Assembly (NCBI RefSeq): GCF_963665355.1
Contig: NZ_OY762229.1
Span: forward strand, 1,426,001 to 1,490,000
DNA: 64,000 bases
Direction: 5' to 3'
From: an uncultured Desulfobacter sp.
Lineage (GTDB): Bacteria; Desulfobacterota; Desulfobacteria; Desulfobacterales; Desulfobacteraceae
Below the pieces are notes generated by a model, which saw only the letters and a program-made list of their open reading frames with translations, had not been told where the DNA came from and ran no database searches. Position 1 is the first letter of the stretch, and each line of letters begins with the position of its first letter. The translations under genes and the position numbers were made by a program. This document shows positions 43,891 through 52,336 of this stretch, piece after piece.

Positions 43891-43892
43891 TG

Positions 43893-43910
43893 CCCCCCCC
43901 CCCCCCCCCC
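43893..43910. repeat. Homopolymer of 18 C
   Basis: Longest homopolymer seen in the window, at the border between the grpE 3' flank and the ftsH remnant. Such tracts slip during replication and sequencing, so its exact length is doubtful. Confidence 0.9.
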
Positions 43911-43947
43911 GAAAAAATCATCCCGGGTGCAGCGGCTGGGGAGAATT

Positions 43948-44493
43948 CTATCCTGCCGCCACCAGTACCTGGGCCGGGCGCAGCAGTTTGCCGTGATATA
44001 AATATCCTTTTCTTTCAACACTTACCACGGTATGGGCAATTGCTGCAGGATTCCGGACCACTCCGAGGGCGTCATGGATCTTCGGGTCAAACACGGCGCC
44101 TAAAGCCTCAATTGGCTGGACCTCATATTTGATGAAAAACTGATCCAGAATGCCTTTGAGCCCTTGGATTCCCTGGAAGATATTGCGACTGTCATCTTCC
44201 CCGGAGATATGGTTCAAGGCAAGATCCAGCCCGTCAGCCAGCTTGATCACATCTTTGAGCAGTTCTGTTCTTTGCCCCTCAATTTCAAGAACAGAGGCTC
44301 GTGCCAGACGTTTTTTCGTGTTTTCCAGATCAGCGAACAGATAATAATATTTCTCCTCCCAGTCAGATGCCGTATCTGAGGTTTGCGCCTCCGGCCCCCT
44401 CAGCCCTGAAAATTCATCTTCCAGGCCGTAGCCGGGTTTGGAATAAGAATCTTTCAGTACAGCATAGATTTTTTTTTGAAGTTTATTGACCAT
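43948..44493 (-). CDS. grpE: Nucleotide exchange factor GrpE
   Basis: Partner of DnaK that releases ADP. 181 residues: N-terminal variable helix, then the long coiled dimer helix (WEEKYYYLFADLENTKKRLA), LLKDVIKLADGLDLAL, and the beta-wing domain (GAVFDPKIHDALGVV, GYLYHGKLLRPAQVLVA), all family blocks in order. The start lies 11 bp inside the radical SAM gene, so expression is coupled to it. dnaK and dnaJ are absent nearby, so this is likely an extra grpE serving a stress regulon. Confidence 0.93.
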   Translation of the reverse strand: MVNKLQKKIYAVLKDSYSKPGYGLEDEFSGLRGPEAQTSDTASDWEEKYYYLFADLENTKKRLARASVLEIEGQRTELLKDVIKLADGLDLALNHISGEDDSRNIFQGIQGLKGILDQFFIKYEVQPIEALGAVFDPKIHDALGVVRNPAAIAHTVVSVERKGYLYHGKLLRPAQVLVAAG

Positions 44494-45982
44494 CTTTACT
44501 CCTTATATAGATATAACGTTCACAGATTTTCCGGTAATGATACCCGTATATGGATAAGGTTACGGCCACAGAAATCAGCCGGGGTTTTCTAAGGAGGGTC
44601 CACAGAATCAGCTGCCAATAGCAAAACCGCTCTTTTCCCAGGATACCCAGCCTGAGGCTTGCCCTGAAAAAAGAGAGAACCCGCTGGAAATCCAGGGGCT
44701 GAAACACCTCCGGGGGCGTGAGGGCACGCAACTGGGTCCTGACCCGCCGGTAATAGTTTGCCGGGGAATAAATCTGTTTCATGATCCGTTGATACCCCTT
44801 TGACAGCGCTTCCATTCCCATCCGGGGCAGAATATTGGTTGTGCCATCCACATTATCGCCGGTAAATGGCCTGACCACCCGGCTCTGGCGCTGAAGCCTG
44901 TCAAACAGCCGGGTTCCGGGAGGGGCCTGAAGCATCCCCACCATGGCCATGACGATTCCACTGTTCTGGATAAAATCGATCTGGCGTTGAAAAATGGAGG
45001 GCGGGTCACTGTCAAATCCCACGATAAACCCGCCCATCACCTGCAGGCCGCTGCGGTGGATGATGGCCACGTTTTCAAGCAGATCTCTATTTTTATTCTG
45101 GATTTTATGGCATTCGCTCAAGGCGGTTTCATCCGGGGACTCGATGCCGATGAAGACCGAGTCAAATCCCGCCTTTACCATCAGGGAAAGCAGGTCCGGA
45201 TCATCGGCCAGGTTAATGGAAGATTCCGTGAAGAAGACACATCCCTTTTTATCCCTGCGCCATTGGATCAGGGCAGGAAGCAGATGGTCTTTCAGAAATC
45301 GCTTGTTGCCGATAAAATTATCATCCACAAAAAATATGCTGCTCCGCCAGCCCAGATCATAGATACGGTCCAGTTCCCCAATGATCTGGCCGGGGGTTTT
45401 CAGCCGGGGACTGTGTCCGAACAATGCGGTGACATTGCAAAAATCGCAGTTAAAGGGGCATCCCCTGGAAAACTGGATGCTCAAGGCGGCATACCGTTTT
45501 ATCTTCAGCAGATGCCACAGGGGAACCGGCGTCTCACTAAGATCACTGAACCCTACCGCCCGATAGATCTTTTTTGCCTGCCCTTTTTCCAGGTCTGATA
45601 AAAACAGGGGCAGTGTCAGCTCGGCTTCATCCAGCACCAGGTGATCCGCAGTCCCGAATTGCTCCGGTTCAGCCGTAAAAAGAGGACCGCCGCAGACAAG
45701 GGTCACCGGCAAGGCTTTGCACCGGTCAATAATCCGGCAGGCAGATTCGCGCTGAACCGTCATTCCCCCCATAAAGACCATGTCCGCCCATAAAAGGTCC
45801 GTGTCGCTCAGACGTTCCACATTGGTATCCACAAGTTTCTTGGACCATTTTTCGGGCAGCAGCGCAGCCACTGTCAGAAGGCCCAATGGGGGAAAAGCGG
45901 CTTTTTTGCCGATGAAACTGACCGCATAATTAAAGGACCAGAAAGTGTCAGGAAATTCGGGATAAATCAGTAAAATATTCAT
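44483..45982 (-). CDS. B12-binding radical SAM protein (DUF4070 type)
   Basis: 500 residues. Residues about 1-150 are the cobalamin-binding Rossmann domain (MNILLIYPEFPDTFW, LLWADMVFMGGMTVQRES). The radical SAM core follows with the cluster motif CPFNCDFCNV, then FVDDNFIGNK and VFIGIESPDETALSECHKIQ. The C-terminal part resembles the domain shared with hopanoid and other B12-dependent methylases. Likely a C-methyltransferase acting on a lipid or natural product. ATG at 45982, eight bases after GGAGG; a longer frame runs into the promoter and is rejected. First gene of a sigma-54 unit with grpE. Confidence 0.88.
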   Translation of the reverse strand: MNILLIYPEFPDTFWSFNYAVSFIGKKAAFPPLGLLTVAALLPEKWSKKLVDTNVERLSDTDLLWADMVFMGGMTVQRESACRIIDRCKALPVTLVCGGPLFTAEPEQFGTADHLVLDEAELTLPLFLSDLEKGQAKKIYRAVGFSDLSETPVPLWHLLKIKRYAALSIQFSRGCPFNCDFCNVTALFGHSPRLKTPGQIIGELDRIYDLGWRSSIFFVDDNFIGNKRFLKDHLLPALIQWRRDKKGCVFFTESSINLADDPDLLSLMVKAGFDSVFIGIESPDETALSECHKIQNKNRDLLENVAIIHRSGLQVMGGFIVGFDSDPPSIFQRQIDFIQNSGIVMAMVGMLQAPPGTRLFDRLQRQSRVVRPFTGDNVDGTTNILPRMGMEALSKGYQRIMKQIYSPANYYRRVRTQLRALTPPEVFQPLDFQRVLSFFRASLRLGILGKERFCYWQLILWTLLRKPRLISVAVTLSIYGYHYRKICERYIYIRSKDGQ

Positions 45983-46065
45983 TTGGGGCCTCCTTTCGAA
46001 ATTAAAATTTTTATTTTCTTTTTCCATTGCCCGTTTTCCGGAGGCGAGATTGTTGTAACCTGATA

Positions 46066-46083
46066 AGGCAATCATTGTGCCAG
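46066..46083 (-). promoter_or_regulatory. sigma-54 promoter of the radical SAM-grpE unit
   Basis: Minus strand CCTGGCACAATGATTGCC: TGGCAC-N5-TTGC exactly, the best promoter of the set. About 84 bp before the radical SAM ATG; 105 bp from the dyad at 46186. Confidence 0.85.
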
Positions 46084-46185
46084 GGGACGGGTCGGGGAAG
46101 CTATTCTTTGATGATGCCGGATTTTAAGGGGAAACACCCAAAGGAGGGGGGGGCGTATTTAAGGAAGCCGGATGGCCTCAAAGGC

Positions 46186-46217
46186 GGTCGTATTTATCCA
46201 ATGGGTCATATGGTACC
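46186..46217. promoter_or_regulatory. 32-bp dyad operator (UAS) copy 8
   Basis: GGTCGTAT, 16 bases, ATGGTACC. It lies between the 3' end of the activator gene and the radical SAM promoter, the expected place for an enhancer. The central GGGTCATATGG is shared with the 28706 copy. Confidence 0.65.
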
Positions 46218-46285
46218 TTTTTAATCTCCCCTTTTAGCAATCAGGTTCATGACCGCAAAAGGATCGGCCACAAAAAAAATGAGCC

Positions 46286-47788
46286 TTATTGGGAATCAAA
46301 GGGAAGGCGCTCAGGAGGAACGATGGAGAGTTTATGCATGCGGGCACGCAATGTGCTGCGATTGAGGCCGAGAATTTGGGCTGCACTGTTCTTGCCGCTG
46401 ACTTTCCAGTGAGTCTGTTCGAGCACGCGGATGATATAATCGCGTTCAACCGCTTCCAGGGTTTTGAAGTCTTTGGTCAAATGCCTGTAGGATTTTTCCA
46501 GATCATCAGCCAGATGGAGTTTGGCGCTTGATGAATTGATCACTGCCCGTTCAAGAACATTTTCCAACTCCCGAACGTTTCCCGGCCAGTGATAGTTTAA
46601 AAGGGCATTCATCACGTTTTGAGGAACCACCTTGATTTGTTTTCCCAGTCTGCGGGAGATTTTTTTTATATAAAAATCAGTCAGGAGGGGGATATCCTCT
46701 TTTCTTTCACGCAGCGGCGGCATGGTAATGGGAAAGACATTGAGCCGGTACCACAGATCTTCCCTGAAACGCCCTTTTTTAACTTCTTCCTCAAGATTCC
46801 GGTTTGTCGCGGCAATTATCCGTACATCCACCTTAGTGGTACGAGAATTGCCCAGCCGCTCGAATTCACCGTCTTGAATGACCCTGAGCAGCTTTGATTG
46901 CAATTCCAGGGGCAGTTCTCCGATTTCATCCAGAAACAGAGTGGCTTTGTCAGCGATCTCAAATCGTCCTTTGTGGCTGCGGTCGGCACCGGTAAACGCG
47001 CCTCTTTCATGACCGAAAAGCTCACTCTCTATAAGATTTGAGGGCAATGCCGCACAATTGACTTTGATCAGTGCCCGGTTTTTCCGGCTGCTGTTGCTAT
47101 GAATTGCCCGGGCCACAAGCTCCTTGCCGGTACCTGTCTCACCCAGAACCATAACGGTTGTGTCACTGTCTGCAATTTGCTCAACCTTGAAGAGCACATA
47201 TTTAAGCCCGTCACTGTGACCGATAATGCTCTCGTGATTATGTTCCAGCTTGATCTCCTCTTTAAGATACGCCCGTTCATCTTCAAGTTGTTTTTTCAGT
47301 ACTTCAATTTCTTTTAAGGATTTTTCGGCAATTCGTTTTTCCTGTTCGGTTTTCTTTTTTTCAAGAACAAGCTGTTCGGTCCTTTTTTTTACGATACCCT
47401 CAAGATTCCGCTTGTAATGCTCTTTTTCGGTCACATCCTCAATGGCCAGCAGAATCAACTCCAATTTTTTGAAATCGTTATAAATTCTTCTGGCATTCAG
47501 ATGCATGATTTTAGGCCCGATGACATCAAATGAATGCTCCACTTCGAAATCATTGAACACGGTATTTTCAGGGAGGATTTTCTCAAGTAATTCTCTGAGC
47601 CTGGGGATATTCCACTGCCCGTTGCCAAGATCATAAATTAATACCCCTTCTGTTTCTTCCTGCCTGGCACAAAATGTCATGTAGAACGCATGATTTGCTT
47701 TGACAATTTTCAAATCCGCATCAAGAACCACGAGCGGCTCACGCACTGAACTGAGAATATTAGTGAAAATGTCTAAAAAAATTTGCAT
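46286..47788 (-). CDS. sigma-54-dependent transcriptional activator (PAS-AAA-Fis)
   Basis: 500 residues. A PAS sensor domain (about 10-125: [35 protein letters not shown]) is joined by a coiled coil (about 128-180) to the AAA+ domain (about 188-415). Walker A GETGTGKE at 216-223, the sigma-54 contact loop GAFTGA at 263-268, Walker B LFLDEIGE, and the arginine-finger region REDLWYRLN are intact. The C-terminal Fis-type helix-turn-helix is [20 protein letters not shown]. No receiver domain, so the signal is sensed by PAS or a partner; the ligand is unknown. It is the natural candidate to bind the eight dyads. A truncated second copy is at 28.8 kb. Confidence 0.93.
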   Translation of the reverse strand: MQIFLDIFTNILSSVREPLVVLDADLKIVKANHAFYMTFCARQEETEGVLIYDLGNGQWNIPRLRELLEKILPENTVFNDFEVEHSFDVIGPKIMHLNARRIYNDFKKLELILLAIEDVTEKEHYKRNLEGIVKKRTEQLVLEKKKTEQEKRIAEKSLKEIEVLKKQLEDERAYLKEEIKLEHNHESIIGHSDGLKYVLFKVEQIADSDTTVMVLGETGTGKELVARAIHSNSSRKNRALIKVNCAALPSNLIESELFGHERGAFTGADRSHKGRFEIADKATLFLDEIGELPLELQSKLLRVIQDGEFERLGNSRTTKVDVRIIAATNRNLEEEVKKGRFREDLWYRLNVFPITMPPLRERKEDIPLLTDFYIKKISRRLGKQIKVVPQNVMNALLNYHWPGNVRELENVLERAVINSSSAKLHLADDLEKSYRHLTKDFKTLEAVERDYIIRVLEQTHWKVSGKNSAAQILGLNRSTLRARMHKLSIVPPERLPFDSQ

Positions 47789-47847
47789 ATATAAATCCTA
47801 ACATGTTTAGATTGCAATATATCTAATAGGAGATTATCAAAGGATTG

Positions 47848-47958
47848 TCAAAGTCTGAGACATAGTATTTGTTCTGATTGCTGTATGAAATACCCAAGCG
47901 GCGAATAACGATTTAATGTCATGTAATCGATAAACTCAGTCCTCAAATTCTTTTCCAT
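47848..47958 (-). pseudogene. Tyrosine recombinase, N-terminal fragment
   Basis: ATG after CAGGAGGTATCG, a strong site. The first 20 residues (MEKNLRTEFIDYMTLNRYSP) are the start of the SAM-like DNA-binding domain of integrases; then the frame loses similarity and stops after 36 codons. A piece of an integrase catalytic part lies upstream at 48135-48329. Confidence 0.65.
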
Positions 47959-48134
47959 TACGATACCTCCTGAATATAGGACTAATCAATTCGGCTGAAA
48001 AACCGTAGAAGTTATTGTAAATTTATTTGATTTAAATGGAAATCTTGATCGAAGGTAAATGGTTGGGGACACCGGCTTCCGCGCAGCGCAGCGATTCAGT
48101 TCGTAGAGTTATGTTGCGAGAAGCCGTAATCAGC

Positions 48135-48329
48135 TTATTTTTCAACGGTATTTTCCCAGTCGATCAGCTCATCATTTTTTTTCTGATTATAAATCGTCCT
48201 TTCTTCAGGCCTGCAGTTCTTTCGCAACAAATTGAACGTCTCCGATATTCTCAGACCGCACCGGGCCATCAACAAAAATGAAATATAGCCTCTGAAATCA
48301 GTGAGGTAATATCCCTTGGTTTTTCGCAT
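48135..48329 (-). pseudogene. Tyrosine recombinase, catalytic-region fragment
   Basis: YISFLLMARCGLRISETFNL contains the first catalytic Arg in its usual CGLRISE context, followed by LRKNCRPEERTIYNQKK. The His-x-x-Arg and Tyr motifs are lost. Order relative to the N-terminal fragment is reversed, so the region is rearranged or holds two elements. Confidence 0.75.
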
Positions 48330-48334
48330 CAGTT

Positions 48335-48583
48335 TTATGACAGCTTCCAGTAACCAGGATTACATTGGCGCCACTCCTGAACACGAGCCCCATTTTCAGG
48401 CCCTGAAAAACAATCTCGATTTTTGGGTCTATTCAGCCATTTTTGCTGGCTGTATTTTTTACTGGCAATTTTGCATTCGGGTTTTTCACAGAATCGCTGC
48501 CGTTTCAAATGGCGGGGTAGTATTTTTTCAAAATATGGCGGGGTCAGGCAGGGTTCAGCTGGATGGGGCGGGGTAGAACACAC
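48335..48583 (-). pseudogene. Zn-ribbon protein associated with mobile elements, partial
   Basis: RQRFCEKPECKIASKKYSQQ, then KWLNRPKNRDCFSGPENGAR and VQEWRQCNPGYWK, is a pattern repeatedly found in short proteins beside integrase-type elements (C-x-x-x-x-C, then GPENxxRVQEWRxxxPGYW). The frame is open at both ends but the C-terminal half is missing and the product runs into the recombinase fragment. Confidence 0.6.
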
Positions 48584-48584
48584 A

Positions 48585-48626
48585 ACAAAAAAAAAGCCCC
48601 CGAGTAAACTATTACTCAGGGGCTAA
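48585..48626 (-). terminator. Intrinsic terminator of the cold-shock gene
   Basis: Minus strand AGCCCCTGAGTAA, a short loop, TTACTCGGGGGCT, then a run of T. Stem 13 bp with one mismatch. It sits 26 bp after the cold-shock stop codon. Confidence 0.9.
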
Positions 48627-48651
48627 AATGTCACAGAGATAAAATGGAATA

Positions 48652-48855
48652 TTAAATCACGGTCACATTTGCAGCTGCCGGCCCTTTCGGACCCTGTTCA
48701 ATATCGAACGAAACCTGTTCGCCTTCATTGAGAGATTTAAAACCAGCTGCATTAATACCAGAATGATGAACAAATACATCTTTACCACCATCTGCTTGTT
48801 CGATGAATCCAAAACCTTTTGACTCGCTAAACCATTTTACGATACCAGTTGCCAT
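48652..48855 (-). CDS. cspA: Cold-shock protein (CspA family)
   Basis: 67 residues, a single five-strand OB fold that binds single-stranded RNA and DNA and melts RNA structure. RNP1 KGFGFIE and RNP2 VFVHHS are both exact. ATG with AGGAGAACG before it. The 5' leader is AT-rich and followed upstream by a repeat that looks like an IS end, so the native promoter may have been displaced. Own terminator downstream. Confidence 0.95.
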   Translation of the reverse strand: MATGIVKWFSESKGFGFIEQADGGKDVFVHHSGINAAGFKSLNEGEQVSFDIEQGPKGPAAANVTVI

Positions 48856-49048
48856 GTAGGCGTTCTCCTGAATAAAAATAAAAAATAAATCGTCTCGATC
48901 TTAAAGGATAATCACTGATTTCTCGGGGAAAACATCTAAGGAAGAAACTCAAGCACTATAAAGTAGTGCAATAGGTAAGCACTATACAGGAAAGGATAAG
49001 TATGTCAAGGGAATTAAATTTTAATTGTCATACTCATTCAAGAGTCGT

Positions 49049-49100
49049 AAGTTTTTTCAAAAAAAAAGACGTGGCATATGAAACGTGATGGGAGCATTTT
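49049..49100 (+). repeat. 52-bp repeat shared with 18811-18860
   Basis: AAGTTTTTTCAAAAAAAAAG, then ACGTGGCATATGAAACGTGA and TGGGAGCATTTT. It matches the 18.8-kb copy apart from three extra A, one base change and the last bases. No transposase is left here: a solo IS1380-type end, 200 bp upstream of the cold-shock gene. Confidence 0.6.
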
Positions 49101-49185
49101 AGAGCTCTTGATATTTTGAACGACCAAATCCAAATGCAAAAGGTCCAAAGAAGCCGCCTTGGCTAACATGACGAAATAAGGCCCA

Positions 49186-49222
49186 TTTTTAAAATCCCCG
49201 GGGATTTTGTATCCGGGGATTT
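49186..49222. terminator. Bidirectional-looking terminator
   Basis: AAAATCCCCGG pairs exactly with CCGGGGATTTT, an 11-bp stem with T on one side and A on the other. On the minus strand it ends the nucleoside transporter gene, whose stop is at 49247. Confidence 0.85.
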
Positions 49223-49246
49223 TTATATGTAAAAATCAAAAATTTT

Positions 49247-50503
49247 CTAGACAAACAACCCGGCTACGGCACCGGTCATACATGTGGCAAGAGTGCCTGC
49301 AATGATGGAACGAAACCCTAAAGAAACGATTTCATCCCTTCTTTCCGGAACCATGGCCCCCAAGCCGCCGATCATAATACCCAGGCTGCCCGGATTCGCA
49401 AACCCGCACATGGCATATGAAATAATGATGCGGCTGCGGTCACTGATTTCGCCTGCCGGGACACGCGTCAAATCAAGGTACGCTATAAATTCATTAAGAA
49501 TTGTTTTGGTTCCCATCAAAGCCCCGGTGACAGGGGCTTCAGACCATGGGATGCCCATCAGCCACGATGCCGGCGCCATGATCCAGCCTAAAATACGCTG
49601 GAGCGTGAAAGGCTGGCCCTTGAGTAATGGAATTAAACCAAGTGCCATATTGATCAGGCTCACCAGGGCCACAAGAACGATAATCATGGCCACAATATTG
49701 ATCATAAGATCAACACCGGACACCGTTCCCTTGGTAACGGCGTCCATGACACTTTTATAAACCGTTGGCGTGGACAGACTGCCTTCTGTCACATCCCGGG
49801 TTTCAGGAATCATAATTTTTGAAATCAAAATCGCAGCCGGTGCGCTGATGATGGATGCGGTAAGGATATGACCCAAAATACCAGGGATGACAGGCGTTAA
49901 AATTGTGGCGTAAAGCACCATGACAGTACCGGCAATGGTCGCCATGCCGCAGGTCATTAATGTGAATATCTCACTGCGGGTCATGGCGGACAGATAGGGC
50001 TTGATCAACAAAGGCGCCTCCACCATGCCCACAAAAATATTAGCGGAAATTCCTATGCCTTCAGCGCCGCCCGTCCCCAGTGTTTTTTTAAGAATCACAC
50101 TGAAGAAACCCACAACAGCGGGGATTATCTTCCAATAAAACAGCAGAGCAGATATCGCACTCATGACCAGAATCAAAGGCAGCGATTGAAATGCAAGGAT
50201 GAACGAAGCACCGGGACAGGATTCCTGAAAGGGAAGCGCTGCGCCGCCGATATATCCGAACACCAGGGCTGTGCCGTCTCCGGTTGCCTTTGATATTGCT
50301 GACACTAAACCGTTTAAATAAAGAAACCCCTGGCGCACCCAGGCAAATTTCAGCATTACCACACCAAGAACAAGTTGCAGTAACAGCGCTGAAATAATCA
50401 GCCTGGCAGAGATTTTTTTTCTATTCTCGCTTAATAAAACAGCAATGCCTGAGAACACAAACAGCCCCAAAATACTTTGCAATATATCAGCTCCTTGGCA
50501 CAA
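49247..50503 (-). CDS. Concentrative nucleoside transporter (NupC/CNT family)
   Basis: 418 residues, inner membrane. Imports nucleosides with H+ or Na+. N-terminal helices (ILGLFVFSGIAVLLS), then the gate-like IGGAALPF and the transport core: GIGISANIFVGMVEAPLLIK, LMTCGMATIAGTVMVLYA, ALMGTKTILNEFIAYLDL and SYAMCGFANPGSLGIMIGGL, all CNT hallmarks (GxxExxxL-type and NEF). Whole length agrees with the family. A possible partner PpnP lies just upstream in the same direction, so imported nucleosides would be phosphorolysed on arrival. Confidence 0.93.
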   Translation of the reverse strand: MCQGADILQSILGLFVFSGIAVLLSENRKKISARLIISALLLQLVLGVVMLKFAWVRQGFLYLNGLVSAISKATGDGTALVFGYIGGAALPFQESCPGASFILAFQSLPLILVMSAISALLFYWKIIPAVVGFFSVILKKTLGTGGAEGIGISANIFVGMVEAPLLIKPYLSAMTRSEIFTLMTCGMATIAGTVMVLYATILTPVIPGILGHILTASIISAPAAILISKIMIPETRDVTEGSLSTPTVYKSVMDAVTKGTVSGVDLMINIVAMIIVLVALVSLINMALGLIPLLKGQPFTLQRILGWIMAPASWLMGIPWSEAPVTGALMGTKTILNEFIAYLDLTRVPAGEISDRSRIIISYAMCGFANPGSLGIMIGGLGAMVPERRDEIVSLGFRSIIAGTLATCMTGAVAGLFV

Positions 50504-50567
50504 GATCTGCTCTGCTTAAGGGTAAGCACAATTATAAATTCTTTTTCAGCACTCAAAAGCCTTTTTG

Positions 50568-50876
50568 TTACAGGTAGCTGCAGCAGTAATCGGTGACTTT
50601 GCCAATTTTCAGCTTGAAACTTGATTTTGCCGGCACCTCAAAAGATTGTCCACCGGATATCTTCTTCCAGTTCTCCCCGGGCAGTTGTATTTCCAAGTCG
50701 CCCGAAAGGATTTCCATCAGCTCTTTGGCGTCAGTATTAAATTCATAGTCGCCGGGAAGCATGATGCCAAGTGTCTTTTTAGAACCATCAGAAAAAAGCA
50801 CTGTTCTGCTTGTAACTTTACCATCAAAATAAATATTTGCCGCTTTGACGATTGCAACATTGCTGAATTGTGGCAT
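50568..50876 (-). CDS. ppnP: Pyrimidine/purine nucleoside phosphorylase
   Basis: 102 residues, a single small cupin-type beta barrel. PpnP splits several nucleosides to base and ribose 1-phosphate. Diagnostic parts: [43 protein letters not shown] and [13 protein letters not shown]. The ATG at 50876 gives a length close to that of the family; the upstream M is not supported. It lies 64 bp before the nucleoside transporter, likely one transcript. Confidence 0.92.
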   Translation of the reverse strand: MPQFSNVAIVKAANIYFDGKVTSRTVLFSDGSKKTLGIMLPGDYEFNTDAKELMEILSGDLEIQLPGENWKKISGGQSFEVPAKSSFKLKIGKVTDYCCSYL

Positions 50877-50996
50877 GTCCGAATATCTCCTTTTCGCTTT
50901 AAAGAACATAACAGTAAATTATAAAACTCTACAATCGAGTACCAATCATGGCTGGAGATAAGCATTCATTGCCCGGAAAAGCAAGACCGACTGCAA

Positions 50997-51397
50997 TTAA
51001 ATCACTTCCCATCGGCCGCCTCTTGCTGCGCCGATTCTCCTGAGCTTGTTCCCGGCCTGCAGTTTCTGTATATTGCGTTCAATAGTCCGCTCCGAAACCC
51101 CCATTTGCCGTGCAAGCTCAGGTATGGTCACATATTCATTTTCAATAACGGCATCAAGAATTTTTCCCGACATTTTTCCCGACATTTTTCCCGACATGTC
51201 GGTCTTTTCTTTTTCAACATCTTGCCATATCATTTCAAGCCGGGTCTGGTCATAGGGTTCAAAGGTATCATAAAGGGAAAGTGTCCCTCCCGTACTCTCC
51301 CATCCCTGACAGATTTTAGGCAGACCGGAACCTGCCCGCTCTCCAAGGTTGATCATTAAAAACATCTGATGCAGCATGCGATTACGACAGTCACTCT
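50997..51397 (-). pseudogene. AlbA_2/ATP-binding regulator, C-terminal fragment
   Basis: DCRNRMLHQMFLMINLGERA and GSGLPKICQGW are the ATPase-like part, and ENEYVTIPELARQMGVSERT a winged helix-turn-helix, both C-terminal features of the Schlafen-AlbA_2 regulators that often sit inside type I restriction loci. The first half is missing. Three tandem 12-bp units give the odd KMSGKMSGKMSGK linker (near 51162-51198). The reading frame upstream merges into the hsdR remnant. Confidence 0.75.
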
Positions 51398-51680
51398 CTC
51401 CACCCCGCGCCGTCGGCCAGCTTTATTTTAAGTTTGCGCCTTTTTGGGCAGATACACGGGCTTTCGCCACAGACAACACAGGGAAGCGGCGGGTCTTTTT
51501 CACAGACACAGGGCAGTTGGCCGCACGCCCTGCAGGGCTCCGGGGGATCGGCAATACAGGTGCAGGGGGAATTCCCGCACCGGCTGCAGGGTTCCGGTTC
51601 CATGGGTTCACCGTCCCATTCGGGGTCATTGAAATAGGCATAGGCTTTGACGAAATCATAGATGGTGAAATAATCCTTAC
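51391..51680 (-). pseudogene. Type I restriction enzyme HsdR, C-terminal fragment
   Basis: Reading upstream of the nominal ATG at 51603, FTIYDFVKAYAYFNDPEWDG is a well-known end region of type I restriction subunits. It is followed by three CxxCGxxPCxC units (CSRCGNSPCTC, CRACGQLPCVC, CVVCGESPCIC) and RRKLKIKLADG. The helicase and nuclease domains are absent. With the AlbA_2 fragment it shows a deleted type I restriction-modification locus. Confidence 0.8.
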
Positions 51681-51784
51681 TTGTCTATGGTTACGTTGGG
51701 GTTGCGTTGAAATTACCCCCAACCATTACCAGCAAAACCATAGCGTGTAAAGAAAACCCGAAAAAACGACAAGATCATGTGAAA

Positions 51785-51806
51785 GGCGCTTTGGATGCAA
51801 AGCGCC
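51785..51806. terminator. Short perfect hairpin
   Basis: GGCGCTTTG, loop GATG, CAAAGCGCC. On the minus strand it follows the cytochrome b gene by 62 bp and is trailed by TTTC only, so it is a weak terminator candidate. Confidence 0.5.
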
Positions 51807-51868
51807 TGGCCCGCTGTCCGGCACTGCAGAAGAGAGATTAATCTTATTTTACATGGGTAGCCGCGCCG

Positions 51869-52336
51869 TCACCGCCGGGTGGCATACACCCCTTTTCGAC
51901 GCCAGGGCCCTGTCCTGGCAAGGATGGCGGTGAATCCCAAAAGCATGGCCGCCGCCAGATGACTCCAGTCCACAAGCATGACCACCATGGGGCCGAACCC
52001 GTGGCCGGGCAGATTTTTCACGGTGCGTAACACCCCGGAGATAACGATCACGGCCAGGATGAGCAGGCGGACCCGGCCCATGGGGGTTATCCGCCATTGC
52101 CTGCGCCGGCTGATCAGATATTCCGTGGCCATCCAGAACAGCAGAACCAGGAACACCGTTGCCGCAATGTAGTGTATCTGATGGGTGGTGTAGTACGCGG
52201 CCAGCCACCCGAATCCGGGAATGTCGGCAATGTAATACCGCTTGAAAATGGGCATCTGGGCCATGCCGGTCAGGGCAAGAATGGCCATCACCGCCAGCAG
52301 GATGCGGTTCAGGCTTCTGGAAAAAATACTATTCAT
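51869..52336 (-). CDS. Membrane cytochrome b subunit (FdnI/b561-like)
   Basis: 155 residues with four predicted membrane helices (LLAVMAILALTGMAQM, IHYIAATVFLVLLFWMA, LLILAVIVISGVL, MVVMLVDWSHLAAAMLLGF). His in THQIHYIA, on the second helix, and His in DWSHLAAA on the fourth are candidates for b-haem or quinone contact. Its ATG lies 8 bp inside the FeS gene, so they form a two-subunit quinone-linked module without a catalytic subunit encoded beside it. Confidence 0.8.
   Translation of the reverse strand: MNSIFSRSLNRILLAVMAILALTGMAQMPIFKRYYIADIPGFGWLAAYYTTHQIHYIAATVFLVLLFWMATEYLISRRRQWRITPMGRVRLLILAVIVISGVLRTVKNLPGHGFGPMVVMLVDWSHLAAAMLLGFTAILARTGPWRRKGVYATRR

Noticed and set aside
43893-43910. 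Poly-C tract as phase-variation switch
   Set aside because: The gene it adjoins is already missing most of its length, so slippage alone could not restore function.
51046-51377. Plus-strand ORFs in the restriction remnant as small proteins
   Set aside because: The minus strand carries recognisable HsdR and AlbA_2 segments; the plus frames are the complement of the 12-bp repeats.
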